Positions 1-5,643 of a DNA stretch of 7,750 bases are shown one piece after another. The DNA comes from JBEVMS01 sp040508515. Lineage in GTDB: Bacteria; Pseudomonadota; Gammaproteobacteria; Xanthomonadales; Rhodanobacteraceae. Positions within the stretch are counted from its first letter, which is position 1. Each line of letters starts with the position of its first letter. The translations under genes were made by a program, and so were the position numbers. Below the pieces are notes generated by a model. The model did no database searches. It worked only from the letters and a program-made list of their open reading frames with translations, and was not told the origin of the DNA. The stretch lies in NCBI GenBank assembly GCA_040508515.1, contig JBEVMS010000163.1, positions 1-7,750 on the forward strand. Reading direction: 5' to 3'.

Positions 1-1
1 C

Positions 2-106
2 GGCGCGTCACTTTTCTGGATCAAGCAGGGCATCGAGGAATACATCGATCGCCTGGAGCGAAGAGCGGCTGAGCGTTCTGCAGAACGCAGGGCGAGCGCA
101 GCCTAA
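2..106 (+). CDS. C-terminal fragment of an unidentified protein
   Basis: The second forward frame is open from the left edge and stops at TAA 104-106, leaving 34 visible residues. They begin GASLFWIKQGIEEYIDRL and end in a highly charged Arg/Glu/Ala-rich tail (LERRAAERSAERRASAA) that is predicted helical. The tail resembles the soluble end of a small membrane or coiled-coil protein, but I do not recognise a family. A hairpin starts 11 bases after the stop, which supports this being a real gene end. If the attachment-site reading at 275-288 is right, this is the last gene of an integrated island. The 5' end lies outside the window. Coding is likely; function is unknown. Confidence 0.55.
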   Translation, partial: GASLFWIKQGIEEYIDRLERRAAERSAERRASAA

Positions 107-117
107 GCAACTATCCC

Positions 118-140
118 AAGGGCGCCCACGTGGCGCCCTT
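118..140 (+). terminator. Hairpin after the left-edge gene
   Basis: A perfect 9-bp inverted repeat (AAGGGCGCC / GGCGCCCTT) surrounds a 5-base loop, CACGT, 11 bases after the TAA of the left-edge gene. The arms are almost pure GC except at the base. The right arm ends in CTT and is followed by CATTCAT, so there is no real U-tract. It could act as a weak or Rho-assisted terminator, or as an mRNA 3' stabiliser. Confidence 0.6.
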
Positions 141-274
141 CATTCATGCGTCCATAGGCCAAGACGCGTCTCCCAGGTAGCGAGAAGTTTTTAGGATACG
201 GGAAGGGATATTTTCGGCAGTCGATGGTAGCGAAATGGCACAGGAATGCGGCCTGCTTGGCATAGTTAGATGGA

Positions 275-288
275 CGCCACCTCCACCA
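275..288 (+). other. Probable attachment site: displaced 3' end of ssrA (tmRNA)
   Basis: CGCCACCTCCACCA is what the last 14 bases of a proteobacterial tmRNA should look like: end of the T-arm, acceptor strand CACCTCC (pairing with a 5' GGGGGTG, the usual tmRNA start) and ACCA. The bases before it (TTAGATGGA) do not form a T-loop, so only the end is present and no RNA gene lies here. A strong terminator begins 5 bases later, as it would after intact ssrA. Known biology: many tyrosine-recombinase islands use the 3' end of ssrA as attB and leave a short copy at the far end. I infer that this is that junction, with the island to the left. A tRNA with a similar acceptor stem is a less likely source. 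Confidence 0.55.
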
Positions 289-293
289 ATAAT

Positions 294-335
294 GGCCGCC
301 AAGTAATTGATTTACTTGGTGGCCTTTTCTTTTTG
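294..335 (+). terminator. Strong rho-independent terminator, probably the original ssrA terminator
   Basis: The arms 294-306 (GGCCGCCAAGTAA) and 312-324 (TTACTTGGTGGCC) pair over 13 bp with one G-U wobble around a 5-base loop. A T-rich run, TTTTCTTTTT, follows at 325-334. No gene lies close enough upstream to need it, because the left-edge gene ended about 190 bases earlier at its own hairpin. Directly downstream of a tmRNA 3' end, it reads best as the native ssrA terminator separated from the intact gene by an insertion. The opposite strand lacks a matching T-run, so it should act on the plus strand only. Confidence 0.85.
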
Positions 336-355
336 TGGTTTGCTCTGTTCTTTAT

Positions 356-384
356 TTGGTCTAGGTTGGTCAACATTTGGTCAA
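356..384. repeat. Three TTGGTC direct repeats spaced about one helical turn
   Basis: TTGGTC occurs at 356-361, 366-371 and 377-382, with start-to-start spacings of 10 and 11 bases. The last two extend to TTGGTCAA. The phasing would put all copies on one face of the helix, as in arrays of recombinase arm-type, excisionase or regulator sites. They lie about 70 bases from the proposed attachment site. Function is unknown; coincidence in a short AT-rich stretch is possible. Confidence 0.4.
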
Positions 385-494
385 GCGATACGTAGATCAC
401 ATGAGGGTCGTAGATGACCTATAAAACGCGCCTGCCCCGCATCTGCCTCCCGCAGGAAGCTGATGATCTGCTCTTCCGAAAAACGCTTCTTCAT
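381..494 (-). pseudogene. 5' remnant of an IS3-family transposase OrfA
   Basis: On the minus strand, an ATG at 494-492 preceded by a good ribosome site (GAGGAG, 8 bases upstream) opens a frame beginning MKKRFSEEQIISFLREADAG. These 20 residues (435-494) are the characteristic start of OrfA from IS3-family elements of the IS407/IS1404 type. The family then continues with a helix-turn-helix domain. Here similarity stops abruptly and 17 unrelated residues follow before TGA at 383-381. No orfB or rest of orfA is present, so the element was truncated near position 434. Part of its left flank may survive between 495 and about 560, but I could not identify its terminal inverted repeat. It cannot encode a functional transposase. 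Confidence 0.75.
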
Positions 495-698
495 CGCCGA
501 TCTCCTCAACGCATGGGACCGGACTTTAAACGCGCGGGCTAGCCAGATCAGGGGGGATGTCGAGTCGCCCGCTTGGCGGCCGCGCCTCTTTGGGTATGCC
601 GCTTGGACATCAACGCTCGTGATGCCTTGAGCGACCATCGCGTCAGTGTCTGTCAATCGGGCCGCGGCGTGCATCCGGACCACCGTTTGGCCCGTATC

Positions 699-709
699 TG
701 TCAGTGACA
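699..709. promoter_or_regulatory. Candidate operator TGTCA-G-TGACA
   Basis: A perfect 5-bp inverted repeat with a single-base spacer ends 19 bases before the desaturase ATG. Its GTCAGTG (700-706) also occurs at 642-648, and another TGTCA lies at 651-655. The position suits a repressor or activator site for the operon. The motif is short and I cannot tie it to a named regulator; it does not clearly match the DesT or FabR sites I remember. Confidence 0.25.
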
Positions 710-728
710 CGCAGACAGGTACGTTTCC

Positions 729-1712
729 ATGACACGTTCCAGATCGCCCCTGATATCGCTTCAGGGCGAAGTAAAGCCACCATCTGAACGCCGATCCCGG
801 CTTATTCTCGGTGCGCGACGCTGGTTCGATACCGGCGTGACAGCCGAGCTGGACGAGAGTCGCGAAGATCGCGTCGACTGGCTGCGCGCCGCGCCGTTCA
901 TAGCGATGCATCTGGCCTGTTTGGGTGTGATCTGGGTCGGTGTTTCACCGATCGCGCTGATCGTGGCCGCCTTGCTGTATGTCGTGCGCATGTTCGCGCT
1001 GACTGCGTTCTATCATCGGTATTTTTCGCATCGAGCGTTCCGCACCTCACGCGCGGTGCAGTTCGTGTTTGCGCTGATCGGCGCCGCCTGCGTGCAACGC
1101 GGGCCCCTGTGGTGGGCGGCGCATCATCGTCACCATCATCGCGTGACCGATACGGCATCCGATCCGCACTCACCCCACGTCCATGGTTTTTTGTGGAGTC
1201 ATGTCGGCTGGTTCCTGACGCCACGCAACTTCCGCACGGATCTGTCACGCGTGCCAGATTTGGCGAAGTACCCGGAGCTGCGCTGGCTAGATCGTTTCGA
1301 CATCGCCATTCCGGTGGTTCTGGCCGTCGCCCTGTATGCACTGGGAGTGCTTCTTCATCATGCCGCTCCGTCGCTTGCTACCAGTGGAGGGCAATTACTG
1401 ATCTGGGGATTTTTCATATCAACCACCGTGCTCTTTCACGCGACGGTGACGATAAACTCGCTCGCGCACCGCTTTGGCACGCGTCGCTTCGATACGAAAG
1501 ACCACAGCCGCAACAACATCTGGCTGGCACTGCTTACGTTTGGCGAAGGCTGGCACAACAACCATCACTTTTTCCCTGGTTCAAGCCGGCAGGGTTTCCG
1601 CTGGTGGGAAGTCGACCTCACTTGGTACGGGTTGAAGCTGATGTCGGCGCTTGGCTTGGTCCATGGTTTGAAGCCATTACCCGCCTGGGTGTTGACCAGG
1701 GTGCGGAGCTGA
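729..1712 (+). CDS. Membrane fatty-acid desaturase (delta-9 type)
   Basis: This 327-residue protein belongs to the membrane-bound di-iron acyl desaturases, which place a cis double bond in acyl-CoA or lipid-bound acyl chains using O2 and electrons from a separate donor. All three histidine boxes are present: HRYFSH (96-101), HHRHHH (132-137) and EGWHNNHH (273-280), plus the usual NSLAH (243-247). Hydrophobic segments around 56-92, 110-125, 190-212 and 222-245 fit the four-helix fold. The order and length match bacterial delta-9 enzymes with no fused cytochrome b5. The ATG at 729 has only a weak AGG at 717-719; the next in-frame ATG (residue 60) would remove part of the first helix, so 729 is preferred. 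It is the first gene of the operon, and the FAD oxidoreductase starts 2 bases after its stop. Regiospecificity is inferred from family resemblance only. Confidence 0.93.
   Translation: MTRSRSPLISLQGEVKPPSERRSRLILGARRWFDTGVTAELDESREDRVDWLRAAPFIAMHLACLGVIWVGVSPIALIVAALLYVVRMFALTAFYHRYFSHRAFRTSRAVQFVFALIGAACVQRGPLWWAAHHRHHHRVTDTASDPHSPHVHGFLWSHVGWFLTPRNFRTDLSRVPDLAKYPELRWLDRFDIAIPVVLAVALYALGVLLHHAAPSLATSGGQLLIWGFFISTTVLFHATVTINSLAHRFGTRRFDTKDHSRNNIWLALLTFGEGWHNNHHFFPGSSRQGFRWWEVDLTWYGLKLMSALGLVHGLKPLPAWVLTRVRS
1705..1708 (+). promoter_or_regulatory. Ribosome site fixing the FAD oxidoreductase start
   Basis: GGAG lies 6 bases before the ATG at 1715, inside the last codons of the desaturase. The reading frame of the downstream gene is open back to about 1109, so this site, together with the immediate GxGxxG motif, is what selects 1715 over longer starts. 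Confidence 0.75.
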
Positions 1713-1714
1713 AC

Positions 1715-3013
1715 ATGCGCATCGCCGTGGTGGGATCGGGTATTTCAGGGCTGGCGGCGTCTTGGCTGCTCTCGCGCCGACACGAGGTAACGCTCTTCGA
1801 GGCCAGCAACTATTTGGGTGGCCACACCCATACTCATGATGTGGAACAAGAAGGCCGCTCTTATCGGATCGACAGCGGCTTCATCGTCCACAACCCAAAT
1901 CACTACCCACTGCTAAACCGAATGTTTGATCAGCTTGGTGTGGCATCTAAGCCCACCACGATGAGTTTTTCGGTGCATAACGAAGCCAACGGACTGGAAT
2001 ACAACGCCACCACGCTCGATACGCTGTTCTGCCAGCGACGCAATCTATGCTCACCGCGTTTCATCCGGATGGTGCGCGACGTGATGCGATTCTATCGCGA
2101 GGCTTCTGCGCTGCTCGACTTTTCAGGTGAAGGCCCCACGCTAGGTGATTATCTCCTGGAACACCGCTATGGCGCCGCGTTCCGCGATGAACACCTGGTG
2201 CCGATGGCATCAGCGCTGTGGTCGTCACCGCCCGCGCAAATTTTGGGCTTTCCTGCACGTTATCTAGTGCAGTTCATGGCCAACCATCAGATGCTGCAGA
2301 TTAGCGACCGCCCGCAGTGGCGCGTGGTCAAAGGCGGGTCATCCACGTATGTCCGTGCGCTGCGCGAGCACTGGTCGGTACGAGAGCGCCTGCAGTGTGC
2401 GGTTCGCTCGATCCGCCGCCATGCGGCGGGTGTCGAGATTGCCAGCCCCGCAGGGGTAGAACATTTCGACCATGCCGTGCTGGCCTGTCACAGCGATCAA
2501 GCGCTGGCCTTGCTCGTGGATGCCGATGAACGTGAGAAGTCCATTCTCCATGCGATGCCCTATCAGGCCAATGACACCGTGCTGCATACCGATGCCAGCG
2601 TGCTACCGAAGCGGCGCAAGGCATGGGCCGCATGGAACGCGTGGCTGCCACGCGATCCCCGTGAGGCGTGCACGGTCAGCTATTGCATGAACCTGCTGCA
2701 GGGCATCGAGTCACCAGAGCCCTTCGTGGTGACGCTCAATCGCAGCGCGGCGATCAATCCAGAAAAAATCCTGGCCCGCATGCAGTACCACCACCCGATC
2801 TACAGTCATGCGGCCGTCTCGGCTCAGAAGCGCAAGGCAGAGATCCAGGGTCAGCGCCGCACTTGGTTTGCCGGCGCCTACTGGGGCTGGGGGTTCCACG
2901 AGGACGGCATGCGCAGCGCCGTCGAGGTCGCGACGGCACTCGGCGGGGGCTGGCCCGTGGATGGTGCATCCATCCCAGTTGCCGAATCACACACCGAGGG
3001 AGCCGCTGCGTGA
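1715..3013 (+). CDS. FAD-dependent oxidoreductase (amine-oxidase-like, COG2907 type)
   Basis: The 432-residue protein starts with a Rossmann FAD-binding motif, VVGSGISG (residues 5-12), with the ribose-binding Glu at 29 in LFEA and GGHTHTH at 35-41. DSGFIVHN (53-60) and the C-terminal FAGAYWGWGFHEDGMRSA segment (385-402) are hallmarks of the FAD/NAD(P)-binding proteins encoded beside cfa-like genes, often called 'cyclopropane fatty acid synthesis' oxidoreductases. It should be cytosolic or peripheral to the membrane; no signal peptide is seen. Its reaction is not established for this exact family. It plausibly acts on the unsaturated or methylated acyl chain handled by the methyltransferase at 3806. 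Plant cyclopropane synthases carry a related FAD oxidase domain fused N-terminally to a Cfa domain, which supports a shared pathway. The frame is open about 600 bases further upstream, but that part is antilogous to the desaturase and has no family similarity. It overlaps the next gene by 4 bases. Confidence 0.9.
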   Translation: MRIAVVGSGISGLAASWLLSRRHEVTLFEASNYLGGHTHTHDVEQEGRSYRIDSGFIVHNPNHYPLLNRMFDQLGVASKPTTMSFSVHNEANGLEYNATTLDTLFCQRRNLCSPRFIRMVRDVMRFYREASALLDFSGEGPTLGDYLLEHRYGAAFRDEHLVPMASALWSSPPAQILGFPARYLVQFMANHQMLQISDRPQWRVVKGGSSTYVRALREHWSVRERLQCAVRSIRRHAAGVEIASPAGVEHFDHAVLACHSDQALALLVDADEREKSILHAMPYQANDTVLHTDASVLPKRRKAWAAWNAWLPRDPREACTVSYCMNLLQGIESPEPFVVTLNRSAAINPEKILARMQYHHPIYSHAAVSAQKRKAEIQGQRRTWFAGAYWGWGFHEDGMRSAVEVATALGGGWPVDGASIPVAESHTEGAAA

Positions 3014-3786
3014 CTACTGAAGCAACCTCCCCCCTGGCAAGCGCCGTATACGAGGGCGTGGTACGCCATCGTCGAATGGCTCCGCATCCGCATGCTTTTA
3101 AGTACAGGATGGCCCAGCTCTACCTGGACCTCGAAGAGCTCGATCAGGTATTCACGCATCGCTGGTTGTGGTCGAACGAACGCAGAAACGTTGCCCAGTT
3201 TCGCCGCAGGGACTACCTCGGCCCAGCCGAGCTGCCGTTGGCTGAGGCCGTGCGCCAACGCGTCGAAGTAACCACCGGCTATCGACCGACCGGACCGATC
3301 CGTCTGCTGACCCACCTGCGCTACGGCGGCCTGGTGTTCAACCCGGTCAGCTTCTACTACTGCTATGCCGAGGATGGCGTAACCCTGGTCAACATTGTGG
3401 CGGAGATCACCAACACGCCATGGAAAGAGCGGCACGCCTACGTGCTACCCGTAGCGACGGCGCTGGCGCGAGGATCCGCATTGCACTGGACCTTTCCCAA
3501 GGCTTTTCATGTGTCGCCATTTATGCCGATGGCACGCGAGTATCACTGGAGCTTCACCAGACCGGGCGATCTTCTACGCGTGCACATGGATGTGTTGCGG
3601 GACGGCCAGCGCGAGTTCGATGCCACGCTCATTCTGGAGCGCAAACCCCTGACGGGCGCCTCGCTTGCCCGTGTTCTTTGGCGTTATCCGCTCATGACGG
3701 CACAGGTGGTGGGCGCCATCCACTGGCAGGCACTGCGGCTGTGGCTCAAGCGTAATCCTGTACACGATCACCCTGCCCTTTCCTGA
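3010..3786 (+). CDS. DUF1365 family protein
   Basis: A GTG at 3010 overlaps the upstream TGA (GTGA) and has GAGGGAG at 2996-3002, 7 bases away. This gives 258 residues, the normal length for DUF1365. Conserved blocks are all present: HPHAFKYRMAQLYLDLEEL (26-44), LRYGGLVFNPVSFYYCY (103-119), NTPWKERHAYVL (135-146) and KAFHVSPFMPM (164-174). The C-terminal segment around 220-247 is amphipathic to hydrophobic and may touch the membrane. The family has no biochemically settled function that I know of. It is almost always encoded between the FAD oxidoreductase and a Cfa-type methyltransferase, as here, so a role as partner or enzyme in acyl-chain modification is inferred. The frame is open upstream to 2668 over the FAD gene, but that extension is Arg/Pro-rich shadow sequence without family similarity. 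The next gene starts 19 bases after its stop. Confidence 0.9.
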   Translation: MTTEATSPLASAVYEGVVRHRRMAPHPHAFKYRMAQLYLDLEELDQVFTHRWLWSNERRNVAQFRRRDYLGPAELPLAEAVRQRVEVTTGYRPTGPIRLLTHLRYGGLVFNPVSFYYCYAEDGVTLVNIVAEITNTPWKERHAYVLPVATALARGSALHWTFPKAFHVSPFMPMAREYHWSFTRPGDLLRVHMDVLRDGQREFDATLILERKPLTGASLARVLWRYPLMTAQVVGAIHWQALRLWLKRNPVHDHPALS

Positions 3787-3805
3787 AATCTCATCGAGGT
3801 CCTCC

Positions 3806-5092
3806 ATGCACGACATCGCCAAGACTGCCGAACACGAAAGCTCCAGGCTCGGTAGCCTTGATCGCTTCTTGCGCCGGCAACTACTCCACCAACTAAGTCA
3901 GCTGCGGCACGGGGGGCTGTTGCTCACGGATGATCGCGAGCAGTTTCAATTCGGCGATGTCACGGCGGACCTGCAGGTCTCCATGGACATTTTGGACCCG
4001 GCCTTCTACCGCGCTGTCGCGACCAACGGCAGCGTCGGCGCTGGCGAGGCCTACATGGACGGTCTGTGGCGTTGCGACAATCTGGTCGGTCTGGTGCAAC
4101 TGCTGGTGCGCAACCGCGACATGCTCGATGGCATGGAAAGCGGCCTGGCCCGTCTTGGCGGCATGGCAATGCGCGGTTGGCATGCGCTGCGACGCAATAC
4201 CCGTGGCGGCAGCCGCCGCAATATCGCCGCACACTACGACCTGGGCAACGACTTTTTCAAACTGTTTCTGTCACAGGACCTGATGTACTCGTCGGCGATC
4301 TGGACGGAGCCATCCGACACACTCGACACCGCATCCACGCGCAAGCTCGAACGAATCTGCCAGAAGCTCGATCTTAAACCGACCGACCGGGTGATCGAGA
4401 TCGGTACCGGCTGGGGAGGCTTTGCCTTGTACGCCGCCAAGCACTACGGCTGCCATGTCACCACCACTACGATTTCCGGTGAGCAGCACGCTCTGGCCCA
4501 TGAACGCGTCGCGTCGGCGGGCCTGGGTGACCGCGTCACCTTACTGCTCAAGGATTACCGCGATCTTGAAGGGCAGTACGACAAGCTGGTCTCGATCGAG
4601 ATGGTCGAAGCCATTGGTGCGGCGTATCTGGACGTCTATTTCGAAAAAATCGGTGGCCTGCTGAAGCCCGACGGCCAGGCACTGCTGCAGGCGATCACCA
4701 TTGAGGATCACCGCTACGCACAAGCGCTGACTTCGGTCGACTTCATCAAACGCCATGTGTTTCCCGGCAGCTTCATCCCATCAGTCCACTCACTCCTCGC
4801 GGCAAAAACCCGCAGCAGCGACCTGGCGTTGGTGCACATGGAAGACTTCGGCCACTCGTATGCGTTGACCCTGGAAGCTTGGCGTGAAAGCTTTCTGGCG
4901 CGTCTCCCGCAGGTGAGAGCGCAAGGTTTCGACGAGCGCTTCATTCGCTTGTGGGAGTTTTATCTCGCCTATTGCGAGGGCGGATTTCGAGAACGCTCGA
5001 TCGGCGTGGCGCACTTGCTCCTGGCTAAACCGGCTTACCGCCGCGCGACCTCGTTGCCGGCGCTCGAGCCGGCCGTAAGGACACCTGCATGA
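3806..5092 (+). CDS. Cfa-family SAM-dependent fatty-acyl methyltransferase
   Basis: This 428-residue protein has the two-part Cfa layout: an N-terminal lipid-binding region (about 20-110) and a class I methyltransferase domain (about 140-410). Motifs seen are HYDLGNDFF (143-151), YSSAIW (161-166), the SAM-binding VIEIGTGWGG (196-205), VSIEMVEAIG (262-271), FPGSFIPSV (319-327) and LWEFYLAYCEGGFRER (382-397). The family transfers a SAM methylene or methyl to cis double bonds of phospholipid acyl chains at the membrane surface. Compared from memory with E. coli Cfa, Glu268 and Tyr352 match the bicarbonate-site Glu239 and Tyr317, but Cys139 is Ser163 and His266 is Gln295. The product may therefore be a methylated acyl chain rather than a cyclopropane. 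The ATG at 3806 has GAGG at 3796-3799. The gene overlaps the next by ATGA. I assign no symbol because true cfa function is uncertain. Confidence 0.9.
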   Translation: MHDIAKTAEHESSRLGSLDRFLRRQLLHQLSQLRHGGLLLTDDREQFQFGDVTADLQVSMDILDPAFYRAVATNGSVGAGEAYMDGLWRCDNLVGLVQLLVRNRDMLDGMESGLARLGGMAMRGWHALRRNTRGGSRRNIAAHYDLGNDFFKLFLSQDLMYSSAIWTEPSDTLDTASTRKLERICQKLDLKPTDRVIEIGTGWGGFALYAAKHYGCHVTTTTISGEQHALAHERVASAGLGDRVTLLLKDYRDLEGQYDKLVSIEMVEAIGAAYLDVYFEKIGGLLKPDGQALLQAITIEDHRYAQALTSVDFIKRHVFPGSFIPSVHSLLAAKTRSSDLALVHMEDFGHSYALTLEAWRESFLARLPQVRAQGFDERFIRLWEFYLAYCEGGFRERSIGVAHLLLAKPAYRRATSLPALEPAVRTPA

Positions 5093-5643
5093 AATTCTTG
5101 GCCAGCCTCATCGGTTATCAGTTGGTCTGGTTCGCTGCCGTAATTGGCAGTGCCCACGGACTAGCGTGGCCTGGGGTCGTCGGCATGCTGTTCTACGCGG
5201 CATGCCAGTTGGTCATTGCGCGTCACTACAAGGTTGATCTGTCGCTCATGGCAACGGCCATAGTGCTGGCGATGGTGGTCGATGGCGGACTGATTCGCAT
5301 GGGGCTTGCCAACTATGCCGTGCCATGGCCGTCTGCCTCATGGGCCCCGGCATGGATTGTGGCACTGTGGGTCACGTTCGCATTGACGTTCACTCAATCG
5401 CTGCGCTGGCTGCAAGAGCGTCTCTGGTTGGCCGCCTTGCTCGGCGCCATCGGCGGCCCGCTAGCCTATCTAGGAGCATCGCGGGGCTGGCAGGTGGTGA
5501 GTTTCACTCCTCCCGCATGGCATGGTTTGTTGTGGCTCGCCATCGGCTGGATGCTGGCGACACCGATGTTGGCGTGGCTGGCCAGACGCTGGTCGAACGA
5601 GGTGAAGGCGACATCGATTTCCTTACGCGGTGACACACCATGA
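5089..5643 (+). CDS. DUF2878 inner-membrane protein
   Basis: This small (184 residues), very hydrophobic protein has about six membrane segments, near 7-22, 27-44, 53-68, 88-104, 113-129 and 143-164. Features fitting DUF2878 are the start LIGYQLVWFAAVIG, VVDGGLIRMGL (63-73), WIVALWVTFALTFTQSLRWL (89-108) and GAIGGPLAYLGA (119-130). The Asp65 in a membrane segment and the GGPLAY turn are the most family-like spots. No enzyme activity is known to me. The ATG overlaps the upstream stop as ATGA, with AAGGA at 5077-5081 providing a good ribosome site. Members of this family recur beside FAD oxidoreductase, DUF1365 and Cfa genes, so a membrane role in the same lipid pathway is inferred. The C-terminus (about 166-184) is short, polar and probably cytoplasmic. 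Confidence 0.85.
   Translation: MKFLASLIGYQLVWFAAVIGSAHGLAWPGVVGMLFYAACQLVIARHYKVDLSLMATAIVLAMVVDGGLIRMGLANYAVPWPSASWAPAWIVALWVTFALTFTQSLRWLQERLWLAALLGAIGGPLAYLGASRGWQVVSFTPPAWHGLLWLAIGWMLATPMLAWLARRWSNEVKATSISLRGDTP

Larger units (their letters stand above)
107..728. other. 622-base region with no intact gene
   Basis: This stretch holds, in order: the hairpin at 118-140, the ssrA-like end at 275-288, the terminator at 294-335, the TTGGTC repeats and the OrfA stub. From 495 to 728 I see no convincing gene on either strand. A minus-strand frame stays open through this part but runs into the desaturase gene antisense and has no recognisable protein character apart from the OrfA stub. The operon promoter should lie in 500-728, yet no clear sigma-70 or ECF-type -35/-10 pair stands out. 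Confidence 0.6.

Noticed and set aside
226..267. 13-codon open frame starting ATGGTAGCG before the att-like site
   Set aside because: It is too short, has no convincing ribosome site and lies in a region otherwise explained as a non-coding island end.
246..288. A complete tRNA or tmRNA gene ending in CCACCA
   Set aside because: Upstream bases give no T-arm, anticodon arm or 5' acceptor strand pairing with CACCTCC, so only the 3' end is present.
381..911. Minus-strand open frame of 176 codons covering the whole upstream region and the start of the desaturase
   Set aside because: Only codons 140-159 resemble a known protein (OrfA start). The rest is antisense to the desaturase or has no protein character, and the real OrfA start is the ATG at 494 with its own ribosome site.
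1109..1714. 202-codon N-terminal extension of the FAD oxidoreductase frame
   Set aside because: It overlaps the desaturase in another frame, and its composition (Arg/Ser/Pro-rich, no motif) is that of a shadow frame. The FAD-binding motif begins right after the ATG at 1715, which has a ribosome site.
2668..3009. 114-codon extension of the DUF1365 frame
   Set aside because: It lies over the FAD gene, has Arg/Pro/Gly-rich shadow composition and no DUF1365 similarity. The GTG at 3010 with GAGGGAG gives the normal family length.
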